The notes beneath the pieces were generated by a model that did not search any database, had not been told where the DNA came from, and worked only from the letters and a program-made list of their open reading frames with translations. DNA of 64,000 nt, from assembly GCF_902779965.1 (NCBI RefSeq), contig NZ_CACZDK010000003.1:62001-126000 (forward strand), read 5' to 3'. A program made the translations under genes and the position numbers. Every line of letters begins with the position of its first letter. The first letter of the stretch is position 1. This document shows, piece by piece, positions 57,380-64,000 of the stretch. The stretch comes from Fibrobacter succinogenes (GTDB lineage Bacteria; Fibrobacterota; Fibrobacteria; Fibrobacterales; Fibrobacteraceae).

Positions 57380-58654
57380 CTATTTAATCCTTATAATTTG
57401 CACATCCTTGATCCAGAACGTGGCTTCATTCTTTCCAAGATTCAAGTCCAATCGAGCAAACGGGTCCGTCACAATCGCCGTAAATTCGACTTCGAACGAA
57501 CGACCCGTTTTCGTGACAGGCACATGTTCTTCAAAACCAATTTTTTCATACGTGATATACGATCCAAGACGTGCCGTAATTTCTGTTTCGATGTCAGACC
57601 AAATCGTAAATACAAACTTGTACTTAGCACCTTTCGCTACAGAAATATCTTCGTGGAGGATTTGCACACTATAGGACTCAGAACCACCTTCCGAAACATG
57701 GACCTTCATCAAATTAGATTTGTCTTCTTCAATTATCGCGGTATCCGCAGCACCGCCAAATTGCGTATAGAAAATCCAGTCTTGTCCACCGTCCTTAAAG
57801 TTTCCGTTAGTAATAATGTTTTCATAGAACACATTATTCAGTTCATTCAATACATCAGAGGTATAATCTTTAATTGTCAAACCTTCGTCATTCGTATATT
57901 CATACTGCAAGGAAAGGAAACTAGGAATAAAGCGTTCATTCAAGATTTTCCAAACGTTTTCATTGGAATTTTCACTTATATGAATCACGCCATCTTCGCC
58001 AACTTCTGCAGATGCGAAATCAATTCCGTCGATAAAACGGTGCACATGGAATATTACAGACAAGTTCACTAACGAATCTTGAATATCAATCTGCGAATTG
58101 CGATAAAACAAGCTGAACAACTGGAAATGGGACAATTCATAAACAAAAGGAACCTTTTTATCACCAACGCGAACACGACCAGAAATTGAGTTAAAGCCAC
58201 CCTCACGAATAATCTGGAACGAAACCTTTATTTCCTTGAGGATTCCATGAGTTGACAAATCGAGGTTTTTAAAAGGATCCCTGTAAACAGCCCCGTCCGC
58301 AAACGAAACCGGGAGCACAGCAGCTGTGTTTTTCCTGTCCGGCCCAAGGTAATCACCATTATCCTGCCGTTTTCCGTTGCTTTTATTATAATAACTACAA
58401 GTGGCTAAGACCTCCGTAAGCACAAGGCGGAACGTATCGATGACCACATATTCATCGTCAGATGCGGACTTCGCCAGAGAAGCCTTTTTCGTTTCCGAAT
58501 AATCAATCGAGAAATTAGCCGTAAAACCAACGTTCCTAGAAGCAATCTCCGGATTTCCAATTTCAATACCGGCTGTAGTGTCGGATTCAGAACACCCAGC
58601 ATACCACAGTGCCAAAAGCACACAACCGATTATTGAAATCAAAGAACGCATCAT
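57380..58654 (-). CDS. Lipoprotein with C-terminal carbohydrate-binding-like domain
   Basis: A lipoprotein of 424 residues (LLALWYAGC). The middle (about 25-270) is unrecognised, with segments typical of Fibrobacter envelope lipoproteins (IEIGNPEIASRNVGFTANFS). The last 140 residues look like a CBM4/9-type jelly roll: NGNFKDGGQDWIFYTQFGG, VQILHEDISVAKGAKYKFVF, ARLDLNLGKNEATFWIKDVQ. It overlaps the TIGR02147 regulator by four bases and is co-transcribed. Carbohydrate binding is inference from the fold. Confidence 0.75.
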   Translation of the reverse strand: MMRSLISIIGCVLLALWYAGCSESDTTAGIEIGNPEIASRNVGFTANFSIDYSETKKASLAKSASDDEYVVIDTFRLVLTEVLATCSYYNKSNGKRQDNGDYLGPDRKNTAAVLPVSFADGAVYRDPFKNLDLSTHGILKEIKVSFQIIREGGFNSISGRVRVGDKKVPFVYELSHFQLFSLFYRNSQIDIQDSLVNLSVIFHVHRFIDGIDFASAEVGEDGVIHISENSNENVWKILNERFIPSFLSLQYEYTNDEGLTIKDYTSDVLNELNNVFYENIITNGNFKDGGQDWIFYTQFGGAADTAIIEEDKSNLMKVHVSEGGSESYSVQILHEDISVAKGAKYKFVFTIWSDIETEITARLGSYITYEKIGFEEHVPVTKTGRSFEVEFTAIVTDPFARLDLNLGKNEATFWIKDVQIIRIK

Positions 58655-59496
58655 ACTCCTCGTGTTAGAGGGTACAGCTGAATGTTGACTTGCACAACTT
58701 CTTCCGCTTCACCCGCTTTAGCAGAAAAATCTAGCAGTTCTTTACGCATTAGTTGCAAATGTTTTTTCAAATTAGGGAAATCTTCGCGCTTTATGCTAAA
58801 AGTCAGGGCCGAAACGTCCCTTTGTGCGCCCGGAAGCGCCGAAAGCATGCTCGCAGAGAGCTTCAACATCTGCAAATGGTACATCTTGACCATCAAATCC
58901 TGGACTTCATCGTCCGTCGTAATCAGCGGGTCGCGCTGACGGAAACCGTTAGCGGTCTTCACCAAAAGTCCCACTTCCACCAACAATTTAAGCGACTCGG
59001 TCACCTGCGCAGGCGTCACTAGCCCACCGAGGCGTCTAGAAATCCAATCTGGAATCGGGCGAAAATCCTTGAGAGCCACCATTTCAAGAATGGCGGAATG
59101 GTGCCATTCACGGAAAATACGGAACTGGGCCTTGTCCATCTTGTGCAGTTTAGAACGCGGGCTAGCCTTCAAAAGCTGAGCGTAATAAACCTGTTTATCC
59201 GCATCCGTCTGAGCCTGATTGAAGAAAACAAGACTTTCAAAATATGCGGCACGCTGGCCATCCAAGCCGAGACCGTGAATGAGCTTTACTACCGTATTCT
59301 TTGTAATGTTTCTCTTGCCGTCAATAGTGAGCTTAAGATGGGCGTGGCTCGAAAGCCCAGCCTTCTCTGCGAAGAAACGGAGGCTAAACGCTGGAACCGT
59401 CTTCTTCTTATACTCATAGTAGTCCCGCAAATACACACGGTAGTTCGTGTATTGCAGAACATCAGGTTCAACTATGTGATTTTCTCCTGTTTCCAT
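58651..59496 (-). CDS. TIGR02147 (DUF4423) family regulator
   Basis: The protein has 281 residues and belongs to the family defined in Fibrobacter. VLQYTNYRVYLRDYYEYKK is the conserved N-terminus; SLRFFAEKAGLSSHAHLKLT is helix-turn-helix-like; FREWHHSAILEMVALKDF and LVTPAQVTESLKLLVEVGLL, then LVKTANGFRQRD, give a winged-helix-type second half. Such proteins are thought to be transcription regulators. It is coupled (ATGA) to a lipoprotein gene and has a perfect 16-bp palindrome 65 bases upstream, likely its own operator. Confidence 0.85.
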   Translation of the reverse strand: METGENHIVEPDVLQYTNYRVYLRDYYEYKKKTVPAFSLRFFAEKAGLSSHAHLKLTIDGKRNITKNTVVKLIHGLGLDGQRAAYFESLVFFNQAQTDADKQVYYAQLLKASPRSKLHKMDKAQFRIFREWHHSAILEMVALKDFRPIPDWISRRLGGLVTPAQVTESLKLLVEVGLLVKTANGFRQRDPLITTDDEVQDLMVKMYHLQMLKLSASMLSALPGAQRDVSALTFSIKREDFPNLKKHLQLMRKELLDFSAKAGEAEEVVQVNIQLYPLTRGV

Positions 59497-59561
59497 ATTT
59501 TCAAAAATAGAAGAGTTTCAAGGCAATTTCAAAAACTAAAAACGCTTTCTCGTTTACTGAG

Positions 59562-59577
59562 GTAACCATTTGGTTAC
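59562..59577. promoter_or_regulatory. 16-bp perfect palindrome upstream of the TIGR02147 gene
   Basis: GTAACCATTTGGTTAC, arms GTAACCA / TGGTTAC around TT. It lies 65 bases upstream of the ATG at 59496 and is probably an operator. Confidence 0.6.
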
Positions 59578-59762
59578 AGGACATTGCCCCCACAACCATC
59601 AGAAATTAGGCGTTAAACCGTTGCGAGAACACAAGTTGTGGGGGAAGTCTCCCCCTGATTGCAGCCTTGCCCTTTAAGCACACCCACCAGAAAAGGTCCC
59701 CGAGCCTGCCGAAGGACCGTAGTGAACACAGTCGAAGGATCTAGGGCAAGTCTTCCATACAC

Positions 59763-59794
59763 CCCCTCTAGCGGGGACACCCCGCAACGCCCCG
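59763..59794 (+). repeat. GC-rich repeat core, intergenic copy
   Basis: CCCCTCTAGCGGGGACACCC continuing CGCAACGCCCCG. It matches the in-frame segment of the TonB-dependent receptor at 12701-12733 almost base for base. Confidence 0.8.
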
Positions 59795-59817
59795 AAATTC
59801 AGACGAGAGTGCGTCAG

Positions 59818-60417
59818 CTATTCCGCATCAAGCAAGTCGCGCGCAAGGAGCGAAAATCGCAAATGGTCCTCGAAATTCCCGTGGATTCGTTCGTACTCGC
59901 GGCAGAGACCTTCCTCTTGGAAGCCAGCACGGCGGGCAACCGCAGCACTCTTCGGGTTATGGACCGAAGATGTCAGTTCGAGGCGATTCAGTCCCATCGC
60001 AAAAGCTTCGCTTGATGCCAACAACAACGCTTCCGTCGCCAAGCCTCGACCGCAAAAATTCTTTCCAAGCCAATAACTAACTGTTGCCGAACGGTGCTTC
60101 CACTGCACCCACCCCAGCATAATGCAACCTGCGATTTTCAGGTCTGCATTAGCGACCTTCTCGAAAATGCCCCAGCAAGCGCCATTCGCCATCTGCGCCT
60201 GCAAGTTCCAAGAATCGATTCTTGAGGCAACGCTTTCAACCGAAGTACATTCCTCCGGCCACGGCAAATGTTCCTGCAAAAACTCTCGAGATTCGTCAAT
60301 CAGTTCGAACAGCGACTGCGCGTCCGCTTCACCAAGCGGTCGCAAAACAACATGTTCGCCAACGATTTCCTCTAACGAAAATTCGCAAGGTTCAATTTCT
60401 TCAAAAGCTTCGCTCAT
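59818..60417 (-). CDS. GNAT acetyltransferase, RimJ/RimL type
   Basis: The protein has 199 residues. LEEIVGEHVVLRPLGEADAQ begins the fold; KHRSATVSYWLGKNFCGRGL ATEALLLASSEAFAMG contains the acetyl-CoA loop (KNFCGRGLATEA); NPKSAAVARRAGFQEEGLCR follows. It is like ribosomal-protein Ser/Ala acetyltransferases but could act on another amine. The ATG is at 60417; the gene is isolated, flanked by repeats. Confidence 0.9.
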   Translation of the reverse strand: MSEAFEEIEPCEFSLEEIVGEHVVLRPLGEADAQSLFELIDESREFLQEHLPWPEECTSVESVASRIDSWNLQAQMANGACWGIFEKVANADLKIAGCIMLGWVQWKHRSATVSYWLGKNFCGRGLATEALLLASSEAFAMGLNRLELTSSVHNPKSAAVARRAGFQEEGLCREYERIHGNFEDHLRFSLLARDLLDAE

Positions 60418-60460
60418 CGCAATTCAATGCTAGCAAAAAAAATTATAGCGGAATTGCCCA

Positions 60461-60596
60461 CAAGACGTCATTCTCCGAAGGAGACAACCTCCAGAACGTG
60501 TGTCGAGCCATCGTCATTCTCCGGAGGAGAATCCATACTTCACATAATCGCAAATAGAATCGTATGGATCCTCGTTTCACGAGGATGACCTCTCCA
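60461..60596. repeat. Cluster of dispersed elements
   Basis: Two GTCATTCTCCGAAGGAGA / GTCATTCTCCGGAGGAGAAT hairpins and a GGATCCTCGTTTCACGAGGA hairpin followed by TGACC. Non-coding; together with an AGACCTTGGTCGAGGGAAAC stretch up to about 60660, this fills the gap before the tRNA gene. Confidence 0.7.
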
Positions 60597-60679
60597 CCGA
60601 CCGGACCTTGACCTAGGGTAACCGCATCACCAAGCAGACCTTGGTCGAGGGAAACCGCGTCACTGCACTCACACAAAAC

Positions 60680-60711
60680 GAAAACCCCGGTAGCGAACTA
60701 CCGGGTTTTTC
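60680..60711 (-). terminator. Intrinsic terminator of tRNA-Leu
   Basis: Minus-strand stem AACCCGGTAG / CTACCGGGGTT with loop TTCG, then TTCGTTTTG, three bases beyond the tRNA 3' end. Confidence 0.88.
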
Positions 60712-60713
60712 AG

Positions 60714-60797
60714 TGCGGATGAAAGGACTTGAACCTTCATGCCCTCGCGAGCACTAGAACCTGAATCTAGCGTGTCTACCAATTCCACCACATCCGC
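60714..60797 (-). tRNA. tRNA-Leu (anticodon CAG)
   Basis: An 84-base tRNA with a long variable arm. Acceptor GCGGATG / CATCCGC, D-arm with GGAATTGGTAGAC, anticodon stem CTAGA / TCTAG with loop TTCAGGT (CAG), variable stem TGCTCGCGAGGGCA, T-arm with GGTTCAAGTCC. The 3' CCA is not encoded. Directly followed by a terminator. Confidence 0.95.
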
Positions 60798-60938
60798 GTG
60801 GTGCACCAAATTTTGAAAAAAAAAGCCCTTTTGTCAAGGGGAGGTCTATAAATAAGGGTATTTATAGAAGGCCGTTAAAGAGAAATGCACAATGAACGTC
60901 ATGCGGGCGGGGTCATCATCCGCGCCATTTCTTTCGCG

Positions 60939-61736
60939 CTATTTGCGAACAGCTTCGCGAATCCATTCCATGCGTTTGTCTTTCCAATACGACCAGTCGT
61001 GTTCGCCCTCCGGGTCAAACCGGAGTTCGCAGTCCACCTGAACCGCCTTGCAAAAATCCGTTATCCAAGGAACCGTTTGGTCCGACGGATAAAGCCGATC
61101 TTTGCCGCCCTGCAAAAAGCGCCACCGCCCCGTATGCATTTTTGGCGACACCGCAAGCGGAGTGGGTTCTCCCAAGAATCCGCCAAACGAACTCATGAGC
61201 AAGCGGTCATCCACCAACCGGCGCCCTTCTAGCGAATAGACTAGCACGCCCAAAGAACCATCCGAAACACCCACCAAAGAAACACGCTCCACCGGAGACT
61301 TGCGCCTTGCAGCCACAGAATCAAGCGCGGCATCAACCACACCAATCATGTTCTTCGTGACCCAATGATTCTCGCGACAAGCGGACACGCTTATCACAAT
61401 TTTTTCAGAATAAAGATTTGCAAAGTCCATACCGGCGACAAGCCCTTTGGCACAATTGCTACTCCCCATGCCACCATGGAACCATACAACCACGGACGAC
61501 TTGGCCGCATTCGCGCGACTTTTCATTTGCGAAGCATTCTTGTGGGTTGTCTTCGATTTTGCTTTAACAGCCTTCGGCCACCAGATCCCCGTTGGGCTTT
61601 GAACATCCGATGAACCAACTGGAACCATTAGCGAATCCGGCGCATTAGAGGCAAGTGCATTAGGTGTCGCAAAAGCCTGCACACCAACAAGCATCAACGC
61701 TAACAACACAGGAACAACTAAACTTAAACGCATCAT
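60939..61736 (-). CDS. Exported alpha/beta hydrolase-fold protein
   Basis: The protein has 265 residues with a signal peptide (LSLVVPVLLALMLVGVQAFA). VVVWFHGGMGSSNCAKGLVA is the oxyanion region, SLVGVSDGSLGVLVYSLEG the nucleophile elbow (GVSDGS), RFLQGGKDRLYPSD an acid position and EGEHDWSYWKDK the His. The complete triad suggests an active esterase or related hydrolase in the periplasm or outside. It is last in a three-gene envelope operon (overlapping the gene before by four bases). Confidence 0.8.
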   Translation of the reverse strand: MMRLSLVVPVLLALMLVGVQAFATPNALASNAPDSLMVPVGSSDVQSPTGIWWPKAVKAKSKTTHKNASQMKSRANAAKSSVVVWFHGGMGSSNCAKGLVAGMDFANLYSEKIVISVSACRENHWVTKNMIGVVDAALDSVAARRKSPVERVSLVGVSDGSLGVLVYSLEGRRLVDDRLLMSSFGGFLGEPTPLAVSPKMHTGRWRFLQGGKDRLYPSDQTVPWITDFCKAVQVDCELRFDPEGEHDWSYWKDKRMEWIREAVRK

Positions 61737-62353
61737 TCCTCGTCGCTAGACGATTCCTGTTCCACAACTCGGCGCGGTTTGTACAAAATTCCAACAACCA
61801 CCAGCACAAGACCAACCGTAAACATAAAGGCGACTAAACTCACGCCCATAAAGCACCAATAAAAATGATAGCCGTCCATCAAGAAATTCCAGCTTAGCGA
61901 GCCATCCGTCGATTCCATAGACTTAACGATATACTTGTCGCCCACTTTTACAGCACGTACTTCCATCGGGACATCGCTTGCATTCGTCGCCGAGAAATCA
62001 TACCATTCCGCCATCTCGTCAAGAATTTCATCGTTTGCATAAAGGACGAACGTGCACTTCGTGTCGCCGTTGAGCTGGAAAAAGATTTTATCGAAAAACG
62101 GGATATTCGTGCCACCGAACAAGCTCGGCACAGCCGCATAGCTCACCTTGCCATAAAAAACATGCTCTGCAAGGAATCCCAGTTCTTCTGACATTCCGTA
62201 TTCAAATGAGCCATCCGTCATTTCATAGGCTGAAAATTCTTTTGTAATAGTTCTTGCAAGCGGATAAATGTACCATGAAATCCAACTAGCCAGAAAAATA
62301 AACAACAAACCGAAATTAATAAAGGCAACTTTACGGACACGGAAAAAAGACAT
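61733..62353 (-). CDS. Membrane protein, unknown function
   Basis: The protein has 206 residues. A first membrane segment at about 10-30 (FINFGLLFIFLASWISWYIY), an extracytoplasmic domain of about 130 residues and a second segment at 168-190 (FMGVSLVAFMFTVGLVLVVV) are followed by a short tail. Similar topology occurs in DUF3592-type proteins, but I do not assign a family. It lies 9 bases after the gene at 62363 and overlaps the hydrolase gene. Confidence 0.6.
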   Translation of the reverse strand: MSFFRVRKVAFINFGLLFIFLASWISWYIYPLARTITKEFSAYEMTDGSFEYGMSEELGFLAEHVFYGKVSYAAVPSLFGGTNIPFFDKIFFQLNGDTKCTFVLYANDEILDEMAEWYDFSATNASDVPMEVRAVKVGDKYIVKSMESTDGSLSWNFLMDGYHFYWCFMGVSLVAFMFTVGLVLVVVGILYKPRRVVEQESSSDEE

Positions 62354-62362
62354 TTCAATTCC

Positions 62363-63151
62363 TTACTGTTTAGACTTGAATATAAAGAAGAACGTTGCAA
62401 GCAAAAGGACTAGCGACAAGAAATAGAACGCTAGCGGGATATTTGCCGACAACGAAATTTCTTTGACGTTTTCCATCTGGAAAAAATGGAGCAGTTCGTC
62501 ACTCGCGCTAAGCGTCTTGTCGTTGTCGAACTGGAGCCAGGCGTTATGCAAATCCAGATTCTTTTGGAGCAACAATTCTACGCGTCGATTAATCGACACG
62601 GGCAAATCCAAATGGCTATCGGGCAATACAGCATACCCTGCCCTCGCGGAATCCAATTTACGCATAAGCGGCAATTCGACGCCAGCCGAATTCATTTCCA
62701 TTAGGCGGTAAACTTTTTCAAGTTCGTCAAACCAGGCAGAACGTTCCGAAAGGTAACGCTGCAAGCAAGAAACTTTTGCAAGCACACTCGACTTGAAATT
62801 GGCGACCGAAGCCTTAGTCGGAGCCGAGAACCCAGCCTGTTCCAACTTCTGGATGCCGCCTTCGAACGAAAGCGCCACTTCGCGAAGCGTCATCACCTGC
62901 GCAAGGACTACCGCCGAATCCACCCCATAACCGCTCCGGACATGTTCCATCGAGCGCATCAGGCTCGCATCGGCATACTGGTAATCGCAAAGCGACTTGA
63001 CATACTGGGAATAAACAGCCACCTGCGGTTTTTGCGAAACATAGAACAACGCCGTGAGGCAAATCGTCAGCACAACGACGAGCCACACCCATGGCGTCTG
63101 GATTTTCATGTGCAAAGTTTCTGCAATTATTTTTTTTGTTTGCTCGTTCAC
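62363..63151 (-). CDS. Membrane protein with periplasmic helical domain, unknown function
   Basis: The protein has 262 residues. Membrane segments lie at about 19-37 (VWLVVVLTICLTALFYV) and at the C-terminus (about 237-257, IPLAFYFLSLVLLLATFFFI), with a helical domain between, rich in Leu/Glu/Arg. No family recognised. It is the first gene of the operon 63151 to 60939 and is divergent from the MORN lipoprotein gene 34 bases away. Confidence 0.6.
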   Translation of the reverse strand: MNEQTKKIIAETLHMKIQTPWVWLVVVLTICLTALFYVSQKPQVAVYSQYVKSLCDYQYADASLMRSMEHVRSGYGVDSAVVLAQVMTLREVALSFEGGIQKLEQAGFSAPTKASVANFKSSVLAKVSCLQRYLSERSAWFDELEKVYRLMEMNSAGVELPLMRKLDSARAGYAVLPDSHLDLPVSINRRVELLLQKNLDLHNAWLQFDNDKTLSASDELLHFFQMENVKEISLSANIPLAFYFLSLVLLLATFFFIFKSKQ

Positions 63152-63185
63152 ATCTAGAAATTACTTTTTTTCTACTTTACGAACA

Positions 63186-64000
63186 ATGAAGCTCCGTCAA
63201 TTAATCGCATTTTCTGCACTTTTATGCTATTTCGCCGGCTGTACTGTCGAGCGAGCCGAAGAACAAATCCTGGACAGGCACGTAAATGGTGTCAAAAAGA
63301 CCTCCATCTGGGTTTACCCGGACGGAACCGTTCTGAAACGCAATGAATGGTACAACGATGGTATCAAGGAATTCGAAATTCCTTATAAAGATGGTGAACC
63401 GCACGGCGAATTCAAGCGCTGGACGGGTTTTGGCGATGTTGCGATGATCGGCAATTACAACAAAGGGAAGAAAGACGGCAAGTGGACCATCTATTACCAG
63501 AACAAGAAAGTCGAAGCCGTCCAATATTACAAGGACGACCACCCTGTTGGCGACTGGGAAGGCTGGCACCACAACCAGAACAAAGCGTTCGAAGAGCATT
63601 ACGACGAGAACGGATTAGCGACTGGCGTGTGGAAAAAATGGCACGACAACGGCATACTCGCCGAAGAAAACAATTGCCATCAAAACGAACAGGGATTTTC
63701 CAAAGACGGCAAATACGAACCAATTGCGGGATTCATCAAACGCTATGGCCGCAACTGCAAAATCTTGGAAGAATTTGAATGCATCAACGGTCGTTTAGAC
63801 GGCTCTTACAAAAAATATTACGAATCATATGGAGAACCCGCCTCCACCGAAGAAGACTGCAACAAGTCTCAAATCATGGAAGAAGGCACATACTACGCCG
63901 ATGCCCTCATTCTCTCGCCAAGCTACTACAGAGCAGACGGTTCACTCATCAAGAGAATTGAATCTAATGAAATAGACGGCATCACCAAAATACAGTGGTT
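63186..64000 (+). CDS. MORN-repeat (YwqK-like) lipoprotein, partial at window end
   Basis: Open frame running off the window. The lipoprotein signal is MKLRQLIAFSALLCYFAGC. The rest, at least 250 residues, is a series of MORN_2/YwqK-type repeats: SIWVYPDGTVLKRNEWYNDG, KDGKWTIYYQNKKVEAVQYY, VGDWEGWHHNQNKAFEEHYD, TGVWKKWHDNGILAEENNCH. Such repeats form beta-solenoid surfaces and are common in Fibrobacter lipoproteins. Whether it has an antitoxin-like role is unknown; the annotation name YwqK antitoxin would not be justified here. Confidence 0.82.
   Translation, partial: MKLRQLIAFSALLCYFAGCTVERAEEQILDRHVNGVKKTSIWVYPDGTVLKRNEWYNDGIKEFEIPYKDGEPHGEFKRWTGFGDVAMIGNYNKGKKDGKWTIYYQNKKVEAVQYYKDDHPVGDWEGWHHNQNKAFEEHYDENGLATGVWKKWHDNGILAEENNCHQNEQGFSKDGKYEPIAGFIKRYGRNCKILEEFECINGRLDGSYKKYYESYGEPASTEEDCNKSQIMEEGTYYADALILSPSYYRADGSLIKRIESNEIDGITKIQW

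Larger units (their letters stand above)
59497..59817. other. Gene-free stretch with regulator promoter and dispersed repeats
   Basis: The regulator-proximal part holds the palindrome at 59562-59577. From about 59650 onward it is made of repeat material: an AAGGTCCCCGAGCCTGCCGA-type element, a CGAAGGATCTAGGGC unit and the GC-rich core at 59763. I see no gene here. Confidence 0.6.

Noticed and set aside
60443-60676. 77-codon minus-strand frame between the acetyltransferase and tRNA-Leu
   Set aside because: It is a translation of clustered dispersed repeats, with no start signal.
60714-60797. Integration site of an island at the tRNA-Leu gene
   Set aside because: No integrase and no repeat of the tRNA 3' end were seen nearby in the window.

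Overview
The window reads as a chromosomal segment of a Fibrobacter species (Fibrobacterota). The evidence is a FISUMP-domain protein, a fibro-slime protein, a TIGR02147-type regulator, exported proteins with serine-rich linkers, Por/T9SS-like C-terminal tails, and one dispersed palindromic repeat collection scattered through the intergenic DNA. No prophage, plasmid backbone, CRISPR array or rRNA operon is visible. One tRNA gene is present (Leu, anticodon CAG).

Region 1 (1-17 kb, nearly all minus strand). An accessory edge carries an Rpn-type nuclease/transposase, a small membrane ORF between direct repeats, and a KilA-N gene beside a decayed TPR fragment. It is followed by a complete TonB2/TtpC-type energy-transduction locus: TonB-dependent receptor, DUF4249-like lipoprotein, DUF3450 coiled-coil protein, TtpC-like ExbB, ExbB, ExbD, TonB and TPR protein. 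Upstream lies a coupled operon of ECF sigma factor, membrane anti-sigma-like protein and exported caspase-fold protease with a surface-repeat C-terminus. An almost identical bipartite motif (GGTAACAC, 14 bases, GGTGTTAC) precedes the sigma gene, the receptor gene and the DUF3450 gene, and recurs upstream of a flavoprotein gene at 53 kb. This ties the locus into a probable regulon. Several of these genes have swallowed dispersed repeats into their coding sequence.

Region 2 (17-38 kb) mixes an AT-rich cluster of secreted proteins (one with an HEXXH motif, plus tandem paralogues) with housekeeping and stress genes: nitroreductase, peptidase T, an oxidoreductase/beta-propeller fusion, a ketopantoate reductase-like enzyme, Nudix, and a gpx-ohrR-like-LMW phosphatase operon with a 24-bp palindrome upstream. 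A tandemly duplicated small exported protein, an esterase, a fibro-slime lipoprotein and the DUF2157-DUF4401-GDYXXLXY membrane set follow.

Region 3 (37-49 kb). The widely conserved frr-uppS-cdsA-dxr block is present, but cdsA and dxr are separated by about 8.7 kb. The inserted segment runs the opposite way and carries an AT-rich two-gene RADAR-type antiphage system (RdrA ATPase, RdrB adenosine deaminase fold) and two serine-rich lipoproteins.

Region 4 (49-64 kb). A pectate-lyase-like beta-helix protein precedes a TetR-led plus-strand run (TetR, GNAT, CAT-like, double flavodoxin-fold protein, DUF3795, Asp/Glu racemase) whose promoter is overlaid by two operator dyads. Then come GlgE, a TIGR02147 regulator coupled to a carbohydrate-binding-like lipoprotein, a RimJ/L-type acetyltransferase, tRNA-Leu, a three-gene envelope operon and a MORN-repeat lipoprotein cut by the window end.
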